In this document: positions 5,791-11,612 of the stretch, piece after piece
How positions within the stretch are numbered: position 1 is the first letter of the stretch
Layout of the letters: each line of letters begins with the position of its first letter
From: JAICIG01 sp035532215
GTDB lineage: Bacteria > Planctomycetota > Planctomycetia > Pirellulales > JAICIG01
Assembly: GCA_035532215.1 (NCBI GenBank)
Contig: DATKRK010000457.1
Span: forward strand, 1-11,612
DNA: 11,612 nucleotides
Direction of reading: 5' to 3'
Position numbers and translations under genes: made by a program
Notes under the pieces: model-generated
Databases searched by the model: none
What the model was told of the DNA's origin: nothing
The model's input: the letters and a program-made list of their open reading frames with translations, nothing else

Positions 5791-6899
5791 ATCTCGTCGT
5801 CAATTACTTTCGCGAACTCGGCCGGGCGACGCTCGACGGTTGGAATCGCTTTTGGTTTACGCCGGCCGATGCGGCGACCTTGAGCCTGATTCGCATTCTG
5901 GCCGGCGCCATGCTGCTCTACACGCACCTGGTCTGGACGATCGGTCTCGACTCGTTCTTCGGCCCGCACGCCTGGATTTCGCCCGACGCGGCCGCGCAAT
6001 CGGCCCGGTTTTCGCTCGGGCCGGAACTCGAGCAGGTTTCTCAGGCCGACGGTCGGCAACCCGCAAGCTACGTCTGGAGCTATTTCTGGCTTATCGAATC
6101 CCCCGCGGCGCTGTGGACCGTTCACATCGCCGCGCTCGTCGTATTCGCGATGTTGATGCTGGGGCTGGCCAGCCGCGTGGTTGCGGTGCTGGCCTATCTG
6201 GCGGCCGTGTCTTATGTCAATCGCCTGCCGGGCGCCTTGTTCGGCCTCGACCAGACCAACTGCATGCTGGCGATGTATCTGATGATCGGGCCTAGCGGCG
6301 CGGCTTATTCGCTCGACCGCTGGATCGCCGCTCGCCGGGCGGGCAAAAGGCTGGCCGCCGCGGCGCCGACCGTCAGCGGCAACATCGCCATTCGCTTGAT
6401 CCAACTGCACATGTGCGTGATCTATTTCTTCGCCGGCCTGGGCAAGCTCCACGGCGAAACCTGGTGGCGGGGCGACGCACTGTGGGGCGCCGTGGCCAAT
6501 CTCGAATACCAATCGCTCGACATGACCTGGCTGGCCGGCTGGCCGCTGACCATCGCCGTCTTGACCCAAGTCACGGTCTATTGGGAGTTGTTCTTCTGCG
6601 CGTTGGTTTGGCCGCGAATCTTGCGGCCGATCGTGTTGGCCTTCGCCGTGCCGCTGCACTTGGGCATCGCCTTCGGCATGGGCATGATCACGTTCGGCTT
6701 GGCGATGCTCATCGGCTGCCTGTCGTTCGTGCCCCCGTGGCTCGTTCGCCGCGTGTTCGACGGCGCCGCCGCTCGCGAAGTCGAAAACAAAACCGAGGCC
6801 CGAGCAGGGCAGGGCAGGGGGGCGCAAGGGGCCAGCGAGGCCGCGCCCGTCCCCCGACGCTTCGGGGCCGTGGCGGCCCGATCGGCCCGCGTCAAGTAA
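5787..6899 (+). CDS. HTTM domain protein (vitamin K-dependent gamma-carboxylase-like membrane protein)
   Basis: A 370-residue polytopic membrane protein of the HTTM/VKG-carboxylase-like family. In animals the related carboxylase modifies glutamate residues; bacterial members mostly have no known reaction, so none is assigned. Features are LSLIRILAGAMLLY (32-45, first helix), a GLDQTN loop (153-158), LIQLHMCVIYFFAGLGKLHG (204-223) with the family's Q..V.YF.AG..KL signature and the following WWRGDAL (226-232), then VYWELFF (264-270) and PLHLGIAFGMGMITFG (289-304). The chosen ATG overlaps the stop of the partner gene; the frame is open further upstream to 5487, but that part reads through the partner gene and has no domain match. 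After about residue 328 the protein leaves the family pattern: EARAGQGRGAQGASEA and an Arg/Ala-rich end are written by the GGGCAGGG repeat (6804-6822) and a CCCCGA/TCGGGG hairpin (6852-6867). Confidence 0.87.
   Translation: MNLVVNYFRELGRATLDGWNRFWFTPADAATLSLIRILAGAMLLYTHLVWTIGLDSFFGPHAWISPDAAAQSARFSLGPELEQVSQADGRQPASYVWSYFWLIESPAALWTVHIAALVVFAMLMLGLASRVVAVLAYLAAVSYVNRLPGALFGLDQTNCMLAMYLMIGPSGAAYSLDRWIAARRAGKRLAAAAPTVSGNIAIRLIQLHMCVIYFFAGLGKLHGETWWRGDALWGAVANLEYQSLDMTWLAGWPLTIAVLTQVTVYWELFFCALVWPRILRPIVLAFAVPLHLGIAFGMGMITFGLAMLIGCLSFVPPWLVRRVFDGAAAREVENKTEARAGQGRGAQGASEAAPVPRRFGAVAARSARVK
6804..6822 (+). repeat. Polar GGGCAGGG cluster inside the HTTM tail
   Basis: Two overlapping GGGCAGGG octamers (6807-6814 and 6812-6819) form three consecutive CAGGG units. 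The stretch encodes AGQGRG in the non-conserved C-terminal tail of the HTTM protein, where an insertion would be tolerated. Confidence 0.6.
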
Positions 6900-7033
6900 C
6901 GAGCGACCGTTTAAAATCGTCCGCTCGACCTCTATTAGCATTTGGTGAGTTTGCTTGCATTCCGCCGAGCGCCGCATTAGATAGACGTTTTGGTCCGGCG
7001 AGGCTCGCGTAGATCAGGCATTCGCGTCTGACT

Positions 7034-7053
7034 GTCAGGCTGGAAAGCCTGAC
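7034..7053. repeat. Planctomycete-type intergenic stem-loop repeat (GQAFQPD type)
   Basis: GTCAGGCT (7034-7041) pairs perfectly with AGCCTGAC (7046-7053) around a GGAA tetraloop, a GNRA sequence. Read on the minus strand the surroundings translate as NVGQAFQPDSQTRMPDL, a string I recall from many short spurious planctomycete ORFs, so this is a dispersed repeat rather than a gene. The likely extent is about 7010-7065. The same 203-bp spacer (6900-7102) starts with an imperfect hairpin (CGAGCG 6900-6905 with CGCTCG 6922-6927), which may help end HTTM transcription. Confidence 0.65.
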
Positions 7054-7102
7054 CTACGTTTCGCGGGAGATTCCAAGTACGCTGTCGATTGCGCTTGAAA
7101 AT

Positions 7103-7636
7103 ATGATTTCGGCTTCCAAGAGAGACTGGTGGGCGCGGTACCTGGTGGTTCCGGCTGCCTTGGCCCTGATTGCAGGCGGGGCGTGGCTCGTTTGGAGCAG
7201 CTTCGAAGTTTCGATACTGCCCGGCGACATGCTCGTCGTGCAACTGCACCGTTCGTACTTCATGTCGCTGTTGGGCCTGTTGATGCCGATCTTCGGCGTC
7301 ACATTGTTGTGGATGCTGACGACGACCGAATACGAAATCACCGCCGAGCGGCTGGTGTTGCGCTCCGGCCCCAGCCGCACCTGCATTCCCTTGGGTTCGA
7401 TCGACAGGGCGTTCGCCGTCGACCGTCCCTGGCGCGGCGGCCTGGCCCGCGGCCCGGCCTGGTCGTTCGACATGCTGCGCGTCGACTATCGCCTGCCGAA
7501 CGGCAAACGCGCCTCGCCGATCGTCTTTTCGCCTCGCGACAAAGACGAGTTTTTGCGCCGTCTGACGCAGTCGCTTCCGCAAGGCGAGACGTCAGAAGAA
7601 ACCGTTGCCGAGTCGCCGGTCGAGGCGGCTCAGTAA
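7103..7636 (+). CDS. Membrane-anchored bacterial PH domain protein
   Basis: A 177-residue protein with two N-terminal hydrophobic helices (about 12-32 and 52-72), followed by a bacterial pleckstrin-homology domain of the bPH_4/DUF1200 kind (about 76-157). The domain shows TEYEITAERLVLRSGP (75-90), IPLGSIDRAF (95-104) and the closing FSPRDKDEFLRRL (142-154), which matches the family's usual end. These proteins are structural or scaffolding modules in the membrane; no enzymatic role is known. The C-terminus (158-177) is acidic and disordered. There is no clear ribosome site before the ATG at 7103, so the start rests on the helix beginning soon after it and on the absence of a better candidate. 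The gene is probably monocistronic, lying between the stem-loop repeat and a 154-bp spacer. Confidence 0.72.
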   Translation: MISASKRDWWARYLVVPAALALIAGGAWLVWSSFEVSILPGDMLVVQLHRSYFMSLLGLLMPIFGVTLLWMLTTTEYEITAERLVLRSGPSRTCIPLGSIDRAFAVDRPWRGGLARGPAWSFDMLRVDYRLPNGKRASPIVFSPRDKDEFLRRLTQSLPQGETSEETVAESPVEAAQ

Positions 7637-7713
7637 TTGCCTTCTCCGGATGAGTGCTCCCGCATGCCTTGGCAACGCTTCCGTTAATTCGCACTCGGGC
7701 GCCGGCGGCGTTG

Positions 7714-7741
7714 TTCAAACGGGCGCCGCAGCAGGTTATAA
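7714..7741 (+). promoter_or_regulatory. Weak promoter candidate for the amidohydrolase gene
   Basis: TTATAA (7736-7741) sits 16 bp after TTCAAA (7714-7719), inside the short palindrome GTTATAAC (7735-7742), about 50 bp before the start at 7791. The -10-like hexamer stands out in otherwise GC-rich DNA; the -35 is poor. TTGTTC at 7711-7716 with TATAAC at 7737-7742 is the alternative pairing but leaves a 20-bp spacer. Confidence 0.3.
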
Positions 7742-7790
7742 CTGCGGCATGCCGGCTTAGCCTCGTCATTCGCCTCCTGGGAGCGCTCGC

Positions 7791-9527
7791 ATGTCGCTGC
7801 GTCTGTTCGCCTGTTTGTGCCTGCTTTTGCCGCCCCTTGCATCCGTCGCCGCCGCGGCCGAAGCGCCCGAGGCGATCTATCACCACGGCAAGATCGTCAC
7901 GGTCGACGACAAGTTTTCCCTCGCTGAAGCGCTGGCGGTAGGGCAGGGCAGGGTAGTGGCCGTCGGCGCGAGCGACGACGTGCTCAAGCTGAAGGGCGAC
8001 GGCACGCGGCTGGTTGATCTGGCCGGCCGCACGGTCATTCCCGGCTTGATGGATTCGCACTCGCACGCCACCGGCGCGGCGATGACCGAGTTCGATCACC
8101 CGATTCCGGTGATGGAGACGATCGCCGACGTGCTGGCGTATATCAAGGCCCGCGCGGCCGCGGTCGAGCCGGGCGATTGGATCGTGCTCCGGCAAGTATT
8201 CATCACGCGTCTCAAGGAACAGCGTTATCCGACCAAGGCCGAGTTGGATGCCACGGCGCCGCACAACCCGGTGGTGTTTTCGACCGGGCCCGACGCCAGC
8301 GTGAGCTCGCTGGCGCTCAAACTGAGCGGCATCGACAAGGACTTTCAGCCGACCGGCTCGGGCAAGATCGAGCGCGATCCGGCCACCGGCGAACCGACCG
8401 GCATTCTGCGCAGCGCCTCGCGATACCTTAAAACCAAGGCCAAAAGCCGCAGCGCGAGCGAAGCCCAGCGCGACGAGCGGCTCGGGCAGTTGATTGCCGA
8501 TTACAACTCGGTCGGCATCACGGGCATTTGCGACCGCGACGCCTCGCCCGGCGCCATCGCCCAATACGTTCGGCTCCGCGCGGCCGACGCCTTGAACGTG
8601 CGCGTGGCCATCTCGCACGGCGTTTCCAACAGCGGCCCGGCCGAAGACATCGCGCAGAAGATTCGCGAGATCGCCGCCCACCCGCTGCACATAAAAGGCG
8701 ACGACCGCTTGCGGATCATCGGCGTCAAAACGTATCTCGACGGCGGCATGCTCACCGGCAGCGCGTACCTGCGCGAGCCGTGGGGCCTGAGCAAAATCTA
8801 CTCGATCGACGACCCGCGGTATCGCGGCCTGCTGTATATCGAACCCGAGTTGCTCGCGGCGATGGTGCGGGCGGCGGTCGAGTCGGGTTTGCAATTCACC
8901 GCGCACAGCGTGGGCGATGGCGCGGTTCACGCGCTGCTGGACGCCTACGAAGAAGTCAACGAGACGACGCCCGTCGCGCCGACGCGGCCCTGCATCACGC
9001 ACTCGAACTTCATGAGCCGCGAGGCGATCGACCAGGCCAAGCGGCTGGGCGTGATGGTCGACATCCAGCCGGCCTGGCTCTACCTCGACGCACACACGCT
9101 GGCCGCGCAGTTCGGCTACGAGCGGCTGCGTTATTTTCAGCCGCTAGCCAGCCTGTTCGCGGCCGGCGTGACGGCCGGCGGCGGCTCGGACCACATGCAA
9201 AAAATCGGCTCGCTGCGCTCGGTGAATCCCTATAACCCGTTCCTCGGCATGTGGACGGCGATCACGCGGAAATCGAAATACTACGCACGGCCGCTGCACC
9301 CGGAAGAGGCGCTTTCGCGCGAGCAGGCTTTGCGGTTCTACACGATCAACAACGCCCGGATCATGTTTCTCGATCACGTCGTCGGCTCGCTCGAAATCGG
9401 CAAGCAGGCCGACTTCGTCGTGCTCGACCGCGATCTGCTCACGTGCCCGGTCGACGACCTCCGCGATACGCAAGCCTTGCAGACTTTTCTGGCCGGCAAG
9501 CTGGTTTACGAGCGGAAGGCGCCGTGA
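7791..9527 (+). CDS. Exported amidohydrolase, family 3 (YtcJ-like)
   Basis: A 578-residue metal-dependent hydrolase of the amidohydrolase superfamily, PF07969/YtcJ group, which cleaves amide or similar C-N bonds in small molecules; the substrate cannot be told. Residues 1-23 are a signal peptide (LFACLCLLLPPLASVAAAA), so it should act outside the cytoplasm. The domain order is complete: an N-terminal beta-sandwich strand (IYHHGKIVTVDD, 29-40; GRVVAVGA, 53-60), VIPGLMDSHSHATG (82-95) with the metal pair His90 and His92, VKTYLDGGM (312-320) with Lys313, TAHSVGDGAVH (370-380) with His372, ITHSN (402-406) with His404, GGGSDHM (463-469) with the catalytic Asp467, and the closing GSLEIGKQADFVVLDRD (532-548). 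GGGAG-like GGGAG (7779-7783) lies 7 nt before the ATG. A GGGCAGGG pair (7941-7953) falls in the VGQGRVVAVG segment, where the family tolerates variation. No terminator follows; the next 270 bp are repeats. Confidence 0.92.
   Translation: MSLRLFACLCLLLPPLASVAAAAEAPEAIYHHGKIVTVDDKFSLAEALAVGQGRVVAVGASDDVLKLKGDGTRLVDLAGRTVIPGLMDSHSHATGAAMTEFDHPIPVMETIADVLAYIKARAAAVEPGDWIVLRQVFITRLKEQRYPTKAELDATAPHNPVVFSTGPDASVSSLALKLSGIDKDFQPTGSGKIERDPATGEPTGILRSASRYLKTKAKSRSASEAQRDERLGQLIADYNSVGITGICDRDASPGAIAQYVRLRAADALNVRVAISHGVSNSGPAEDIAQKIREIAAHPLHIKGDDRLRIIGVKTYLDGGMLTGSAYLREPWGLSKIYSIDDPRYRGLLYIEPELLAAMVRAAVESGLQFTAHSVGDGAVHALLDAYEEVNETTPVAPTRPCITHSNFMSREAIDQAKRLGVMVDIQPAWLYLDAHTLAAQFGYERLRYFQPLASLFAAGVTAGGGSDHMQKIGSLRSVNPYNPFLGMWTAITRKSKYYARPLHPEEALSREQALRFYTINNARIMFLDHVVGSLEIGKQADFVVLDRDLLTCPVDDLRDTQALQTFLAGKLVYERKAP
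7941..7956 (+). repeat. Polar GGGCAGGG cluster in the amidohydrolase gene
   Basis: Overlapping GGGCAGGG octamers at 7941-7948 and 7946-7953 are followed by GGGTAG. Here they encode GQGR in the normal VxxGRIVAVG position of the enzyme. This copy may therefore reflect codon choice as much as insertion, and it is less conserved than the 14-mer copies. Confidence 0.45.
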
Positions 9528-9557
9528 GTGGCGGGCCGTGAGGCGATGGAACGTCTT

Positions 9558-9610
9558 TGGGAAGGGGACAGGGGGATACGGAGGAGATAGGGAGACGCAG
9601 GGCAGGGGAG
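9558..9610 (+). repeat. Purine-rich tract ending in a perfect GCAGGGCAGGGGAG
   Basis: Between 9558 and 9610 the + strand is almost all A and G in GGGGA/GGAGA words, including GGGAAGGG (9559-9566), and ends with the exact 14-mer GCAGGGCAGGGGAG at 9597-9610. It begins some 30 bp after the amidohydrolase stop. It does not code: the antisense frame only gives a Ser/Pro-rich string. Polypurine stretches of this kind can form triplex or G-quadruplex structures; that is inference. Confidence 0.5.
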
Positions 9611-9615
9611 TGCGA

Positions 9616-9746
9616 TGGAGGGCCGGGCGCCCTCGCCCGGTAAGGAGTGGAGGGCCGGGCGCCCTCGCCCGGTAAGGAGTGGAGGGCCGGGCGCCCTCGC
9701 CCGACCGTGCGGTACGACGCGCCGGGCGGGGGCGCCCGGCCCTCCA
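9616..9746. repeat. 32-bp tandem repeats with a facing inverted copy
   Basis: Units start at 9616, 9648 and 9680. The first two are identical 32-mers and the third is identical over its first 24 bases (to 9703). Each holds the GGGCGCCC core and ends, when complete, in GGTAAGGAG. An inverted copy of the 24-base core lies at 9721-9746, with about one interior difference. The third unit and this copy could form a long hairpin with an 18-nt loop. The translated string MEGRAPSP/WRAGRPRP recurs in planctomycete genomes as I recall them, so this is a dispersed repeat. The hairpin may end amidohydrolase transcription or insulate the next gene. Confidence 0.75.
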
Positions 9747-9797
9747 TGTTCGACGCCCCGACATCCAAGAGGGTAGAATTGTGCGAAGGAAAAGATC

Positions 9798-10439
9798 ATG
9801 GCTTCGACCCAACCAATCACAGATCTCGGCCCGCCGGCGGGCTACAAGCCGCCGCCCGATCGAAAGCTCTCCGAAGAGGAGTTTCTCGCGTGGTGCGATG
9901 AAGACGTGAAGGCTGAATGGGTCGAGGGGCAGGTCATCGTGATGTCTCCCGCGAATTTCTCACACGCAAATCTGACGGCTTTTTTGCTCTCGTTGATCAG
10001 AATCTGGGTCGAAGACCGCGACTTAGGCGTGGTGTTGGGCCCCGAATTCGCCGTGCGCCTCAGCCCTCGCAGCCGCCGGGTGCCGGATGTGCTGTTTGTC
10101 GCCAAAGATCGCTTGCACAACCTGCGGCCGACGCATCTCGAAGGCCCGCCGGATTTGGCGATCGAAATCGTTTCGCCCGACAGCGTCGTGCGAGATTGGC
10201 GCGAGAAATACTACGACTACCAATCGACCGGCGTGCGCGAATACTGGGTCATCGATCCGGCCAACCAGCGCGTCGAAGCGTACCAGCTTGTCGAGGGCGC
10301 CTATCAAGAAATTCTGCACGATCACGATCGCATCGCATCGAGCGTGCTTGCCGGCTTTTGCCTGAGAAACGAATGGCTCTGGCGCGCCGAGTTGCCGAAG
10401 GTTCGCGACGTGCTGAAAGAGATTGAGGCGGACAAATAA
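9798..10439 (+). CDS. Uma2 family (DUF820) PD-(D/E)xK endonuclease
   Basis: A 213-residue protein of the Uma2/DUF820 family (PF05685) in its more common form. The N-terminal LSEEEFLAWCDEDVKAEWVEGQVIVMSP (24-51) is the family's entry region. The nuclease core follows as VPDVLFV (95-101, Asp97), PPDLAIEIVSPDS (117-129, Glu123), then DWREKYYDYQSTGVREYWVID (133-153) with Lys137, the likely migrated catalytic lysine. All core residues are present, so it should be active if the family is; the cellular role is not established. AAGGA (9786-9790) lies 7 nt before the ATG, a good ribosome site. It is only distantly similar to the first Uma2 protein (277-948), so the two are not a recent duplication. 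It stands downstream of the repeat cluster and has no co-directional partner with a complete reading frame. Confidence 0.9.
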   Translation: MASTQPITDLGPPAGYKPPPDRKLSEEEFLAWCDEDVKAEWVEGQVIVMSPANFSHANLTAFLLSLIRIWVEDRDLGVVLGPEFAVRLSPRSRRVPDVLFVAKDRLHNLRPTHLEGPPDLAIEIVSPDSVVRDWREKYYDYQSTGVREYWVIDPANQRVEAYQLVEGAYQEILHDHDRIASSVLAGFCLRNEWLWRAELPKVRDVLKEIEADK

Positions 10440-10440
10440 A

Positions 10441-10673
10441 GCGGCCAAAGTAGTAGGCATACATACCTACTTCGCCTTTATCCCGAAGAACTATCGCGTC
10501 TATGTCACGGCGCCTGGCTACGAGCCGGCCGGCATTTGGCTGCGCGATGCACTGGGCGAGGAGTATGACCTGTTGCGTCGGCCGCCGATCGAACCGATCC
10601 GCATTGAATTGCGGCGAACGCCGAAGGCGTCGAAGCCGTGGCTGGCAAGCAGAAGCGGAGCAGGGCAGGGGAG
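10441..10673 (+). pseudogene. Decayed 3' fragment of a carboxypeptidase-regulatory-like or similar protein
   Basis: Frame 1 from about 10450 reads like genuine protein for some 55 residues: TYFAFIPKNYRVYVTAPGY, then EPAGIWLRD, EEYDLLRRPP and IRIELRR. The strand-rich TAPGYEP...IELRR pattern resembles the end of carboxypeptidase-regulatory-like (transthyretin-fold) domains of exported planctomycete proteins. There is no ATG or GTG start. The only start in frame is a TTG at 10423 inside the end of the Uma2 gene, without a ribosome site. The coding look ends where the perfect GCAGGGCAGGGGAG sits (10660-10673); the frame then drifts to a stop at 10747. An inverted repeat (AGTAGG 10452-10457 with CCTACT 10466-10471) marks the left junction. 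Best read as a remnant truncated at its 5' end. The remaining stretch, 10674-10789, shows nothing clear. Confidence 0.45.
10660..10673 (+). repeat. Polar GGGCAGGG site (perfect 14-mer)
   Basis: An exact copy of GCAGGGCAGGGGAG containing GGGCAGGG (10663-10670). It marks the 3' end of the coding-like fragment and, as in the Uma2 and HTTM copies, reads GAGQG in the local frame. Confidence 0.6.
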
Positions 10674-10789
10674 ACCTGTTTCGAAATCGGCCGATCTAGA
10701 AAGCAGCTCCGCCTTCTATTCCTTCGAACGTTCGCTTCCGTTAGCCTAAAGGTCGGCCTTCGATCCGGACTCTCGCAAAGGCCAATCGG

Positions 10790-11488
10790 ATGCAGCATGG
10801 ACGCAGTCGCCTTCAGTACTCGTTGCGGTCGTTGCTTCTCGCTGCGACGGCCCTGGCCGTCTTTTTAGGCTGGCAGGCTGATCGGGCGCGGCGGCAGCGC
10901 GAAGCCGTGGCGGCGGTCCGCGCCAGCGGTGGCTCAGTGGTTTACGATTACCAACTCGTCGGCGGCAAAAAAGACCTTTCGGCGAAGCCGCCCGGGCCGT
11001 CCTGGATGGTGATGCTCCTTGGCGAGGATTATTTCGCCGTGGTTGTACAGGCAAGCGCGGGAGGCGAGGGGTTCGATTATCGCCGCTTGGCCGAGTTGAA
11101 TCATCTAAACGAGGTTGAGATTTATCCCGAAGGGGCTGAACTCAATGAAGAACTCGGTTGCCTCAAAGATCTGGCCGAATTGGAGTGTTTGGTCATTCGC
11201 GGCGAACAATTGACCGGGCTCGCCGGGCTGAGCCACATTCGCAGTTTGAAAACGCTCGTACTGCATGCGGCAGCGAAGATCGATGACAAAGAGCTTCACC
11301 ACTTGTGGAAACTGGAGAACTTAAGGCTGGCGGGATTAGGAAATGCCGGGGTCACGGAAAACGGGATAGAGCTTCTGCAACGCGCTTTGCCCGACTGCGA
11401 GGTTCGCTGGCTGAATCCCGCATCCGGCGCGTTAGCCCGCTTCGCACCCCAGGCCACGCGGGCGCGTTCCCGACCGACGGCTCGATAG
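10790..11488 (+). CDS. Membrane-anchored leucine-rich-repeat protein
   Basis: A 232-residue protein of unknown function. The leader RLQYSLRSLLLAATALAVFLGW (7-28) is the start seen on many planctomycete proteins: one transmembrane helix followed by a basic stretch (DRARRQREAVAAVRA, 31-45). Residues 46-96 (GGSVVYDYQ...) form a short globular part. Residues 97-206 hold about four degenerate leucine-rich repeats (LAELNHLNEVEIYPEG, LKDLAELECLVIRG, LSHIRSLKTLVLHA, LWKLENLRLAGLG), ending with ALPDCEVRW, the usual close of this family. The last 25 residues after W207 are Arg/Ala/Pro-rich and unlike the family, so the natural stop may have been lost. AAAGG (10777-10781) lies 8 nt before the ATG. LRR proteins bind other proteins; no partner is visible here. 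Confidence 0.78.
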   Translation: MQHGRSRLQYSLRSLLLAATALAVFLGWQADRARRQREAVAAVRASGGSVVYDYQLVGGKKDLSAKPPGPSWMVMLLGEDYFAVVVQASAGGEGFDYRRLAELNHLNEVEIYPEGAELNEELGCLKDLAELECLVIRGEQLTGLAGLSHIRSLKTLVLHAAAKIDDKELHHLWKLENLRLAGLGNAGVTENGIELLQRALPDCEVRWLNPASGALARFAPQATRARSRPTAR

Positions 11489-11522
11489 GAGACGGACCGC
11501 AAGCTTGTTCCGTCGCTGCGGC

Positions 11523-11612
11523 ATGAATCACCGCAACTTTTTCATCGCGTTGCTACTGCTCTGGCTGGGCATCGCCCTCACGACTGGGGTGCTTATGTCC
11601 CCGGGATTGACC
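11523..11612 (+). CDS. N-terminal part of an exported or membrane protein, cut by the window end
   Basis: The frame from the ATG at 11523 is open for 30 codons to the window edge. It reads MNHRNFFIALLLLWLGIALT followed by TGVLMSPGLT: a short polar start and one hydrophobic helix, as in a signal peptide or membrane anchor. The stop lies outside the window. There is no obvious Shine-Dalgarno sequence, and the gap to the LRR stop is 34 nt, so it may share a transcript with the LRR gene. The family cannot be identified from 30 residues. Confidence 0.5.
   Translation, partial: MNHRNFFIALLLLWLGIALTTGVLMSPGLT

Noticed and set aside
5613..6977. 454-codon minus-strand frame opposite the HTTM gene
   Set aside because: Composition (Gln/Arg/His-rich) and lack of domains mark it as a shadow of the HTTM gene on the other strand.
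6977..7582. 201-codon minus-strand frame beginning opposite the PH-domain gene and ending in the stem-loop repeat
   Set aside because: Its end is the GQAFQPD-type repeat and the rest is antisense to a domain-bearing gene, so it is not a gene.
7338..9095. Long open frame on the minus strand (585 codons)
   Set aside because: It lies antisense to the complete amidohydrolase and part of the PH-domain gene. Its Arg/His/Ala-rich translation shows no domain; GC-rich codon bias creates such frames opposite real genes.
9616..9703. Possible CRISPR array
   Set aside because: The 32-bp units are contiguous and identical, the interval between 24-base cores is a constant 8 bp, and there are no cas genes.
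9647..9909. Small + strand frames starting MEGRAPSP over the repeat cluster
   Set aside because: They are translations of the 32-bp repeat that run into the second Uma2 gene out of frame; such ORFs are commonly mis-annotated in planctomycetes.

Overview
The window looks like chromosomal DNA of a GC-rich Planctomycetota bacterium, most likely of the Pirellulales type. The pointers are the TIGR03000 repeat protein, which is known almost only from planctomycetes; an HTTM membrane protein paired with a short anchored partner; a leucine-rich-repeat protein with an RLQYSLRSLLL-type leader; two Uma2 (DUF820) genes; and intergenic repeats whose translations (GQAFQPD-like, MEGRAPSP-like) recur as spurious ORFs in planctomycete genomes. 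The phylum is inferred from recalled family distribution. No rRNA, tRNA, CRISPR array, transposase or phage gene was seen.

Layout, left to right. Positions 1-276 hold a strong stem-loop, probably the end of an upstream gene, and a small direct repeat. A two-gene unit follows (277-2180): a Uma2 protein overlapping by 4 nt a secreted protein-L-isoaspartate methyltransferase with an added C-terminal beta-rich domain. Convergent to it is rodA, a SEDS peptidoglycan polymerase (2230-3366, minus strand). A 405-bp divergent spacer with a perfect 14-bp palindrome leads to an exported Gly/Ser/Tyr-rich protein with two TIGR03000 domains (3772-4836), closed by a textbook intrinsic terminator (4868-4904). 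Next is a 131-bp element bounded by near-perfect 19-bp inverted repeats (5023-5153), directly in front of a translationally coupled pair: an anchored partner protein and an HTTM protein (5170-6899).

Further right are a small two-helix bacterial PH-domain protein (7103-7636), an exported amidohydrolase of the YtcJ/family-3 type (7791-9527), a compound GC-rich repeat cluster (9558-9746), a second Uma2 gene of a different subtype (9798-10439), a decayed gene fragment (about 10441-10673), an LRR protein (10790-11488) and the first 30 codons of a membrane or exported protein cut by the window edge (11523-11612).

This is mostly independent housekeeping and envelope genes rather than one pathway; the common theme is the cell envelope. 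The most unusual non-genic signal is a polar short motif. GGGCAGGG occurs nine times, in six clusters, on the + strand, and its complement CCCTGCCC was not found. Three clusters share the identical 14-mer GCAGGGCAGGGGAG. The octamer fits the E. coli FtsK-orienting (KOPS) consensus GGGNAGGG. The other items worth checking are the 131-bp inverted-repeat element and the secreted methyltransferase fusion.
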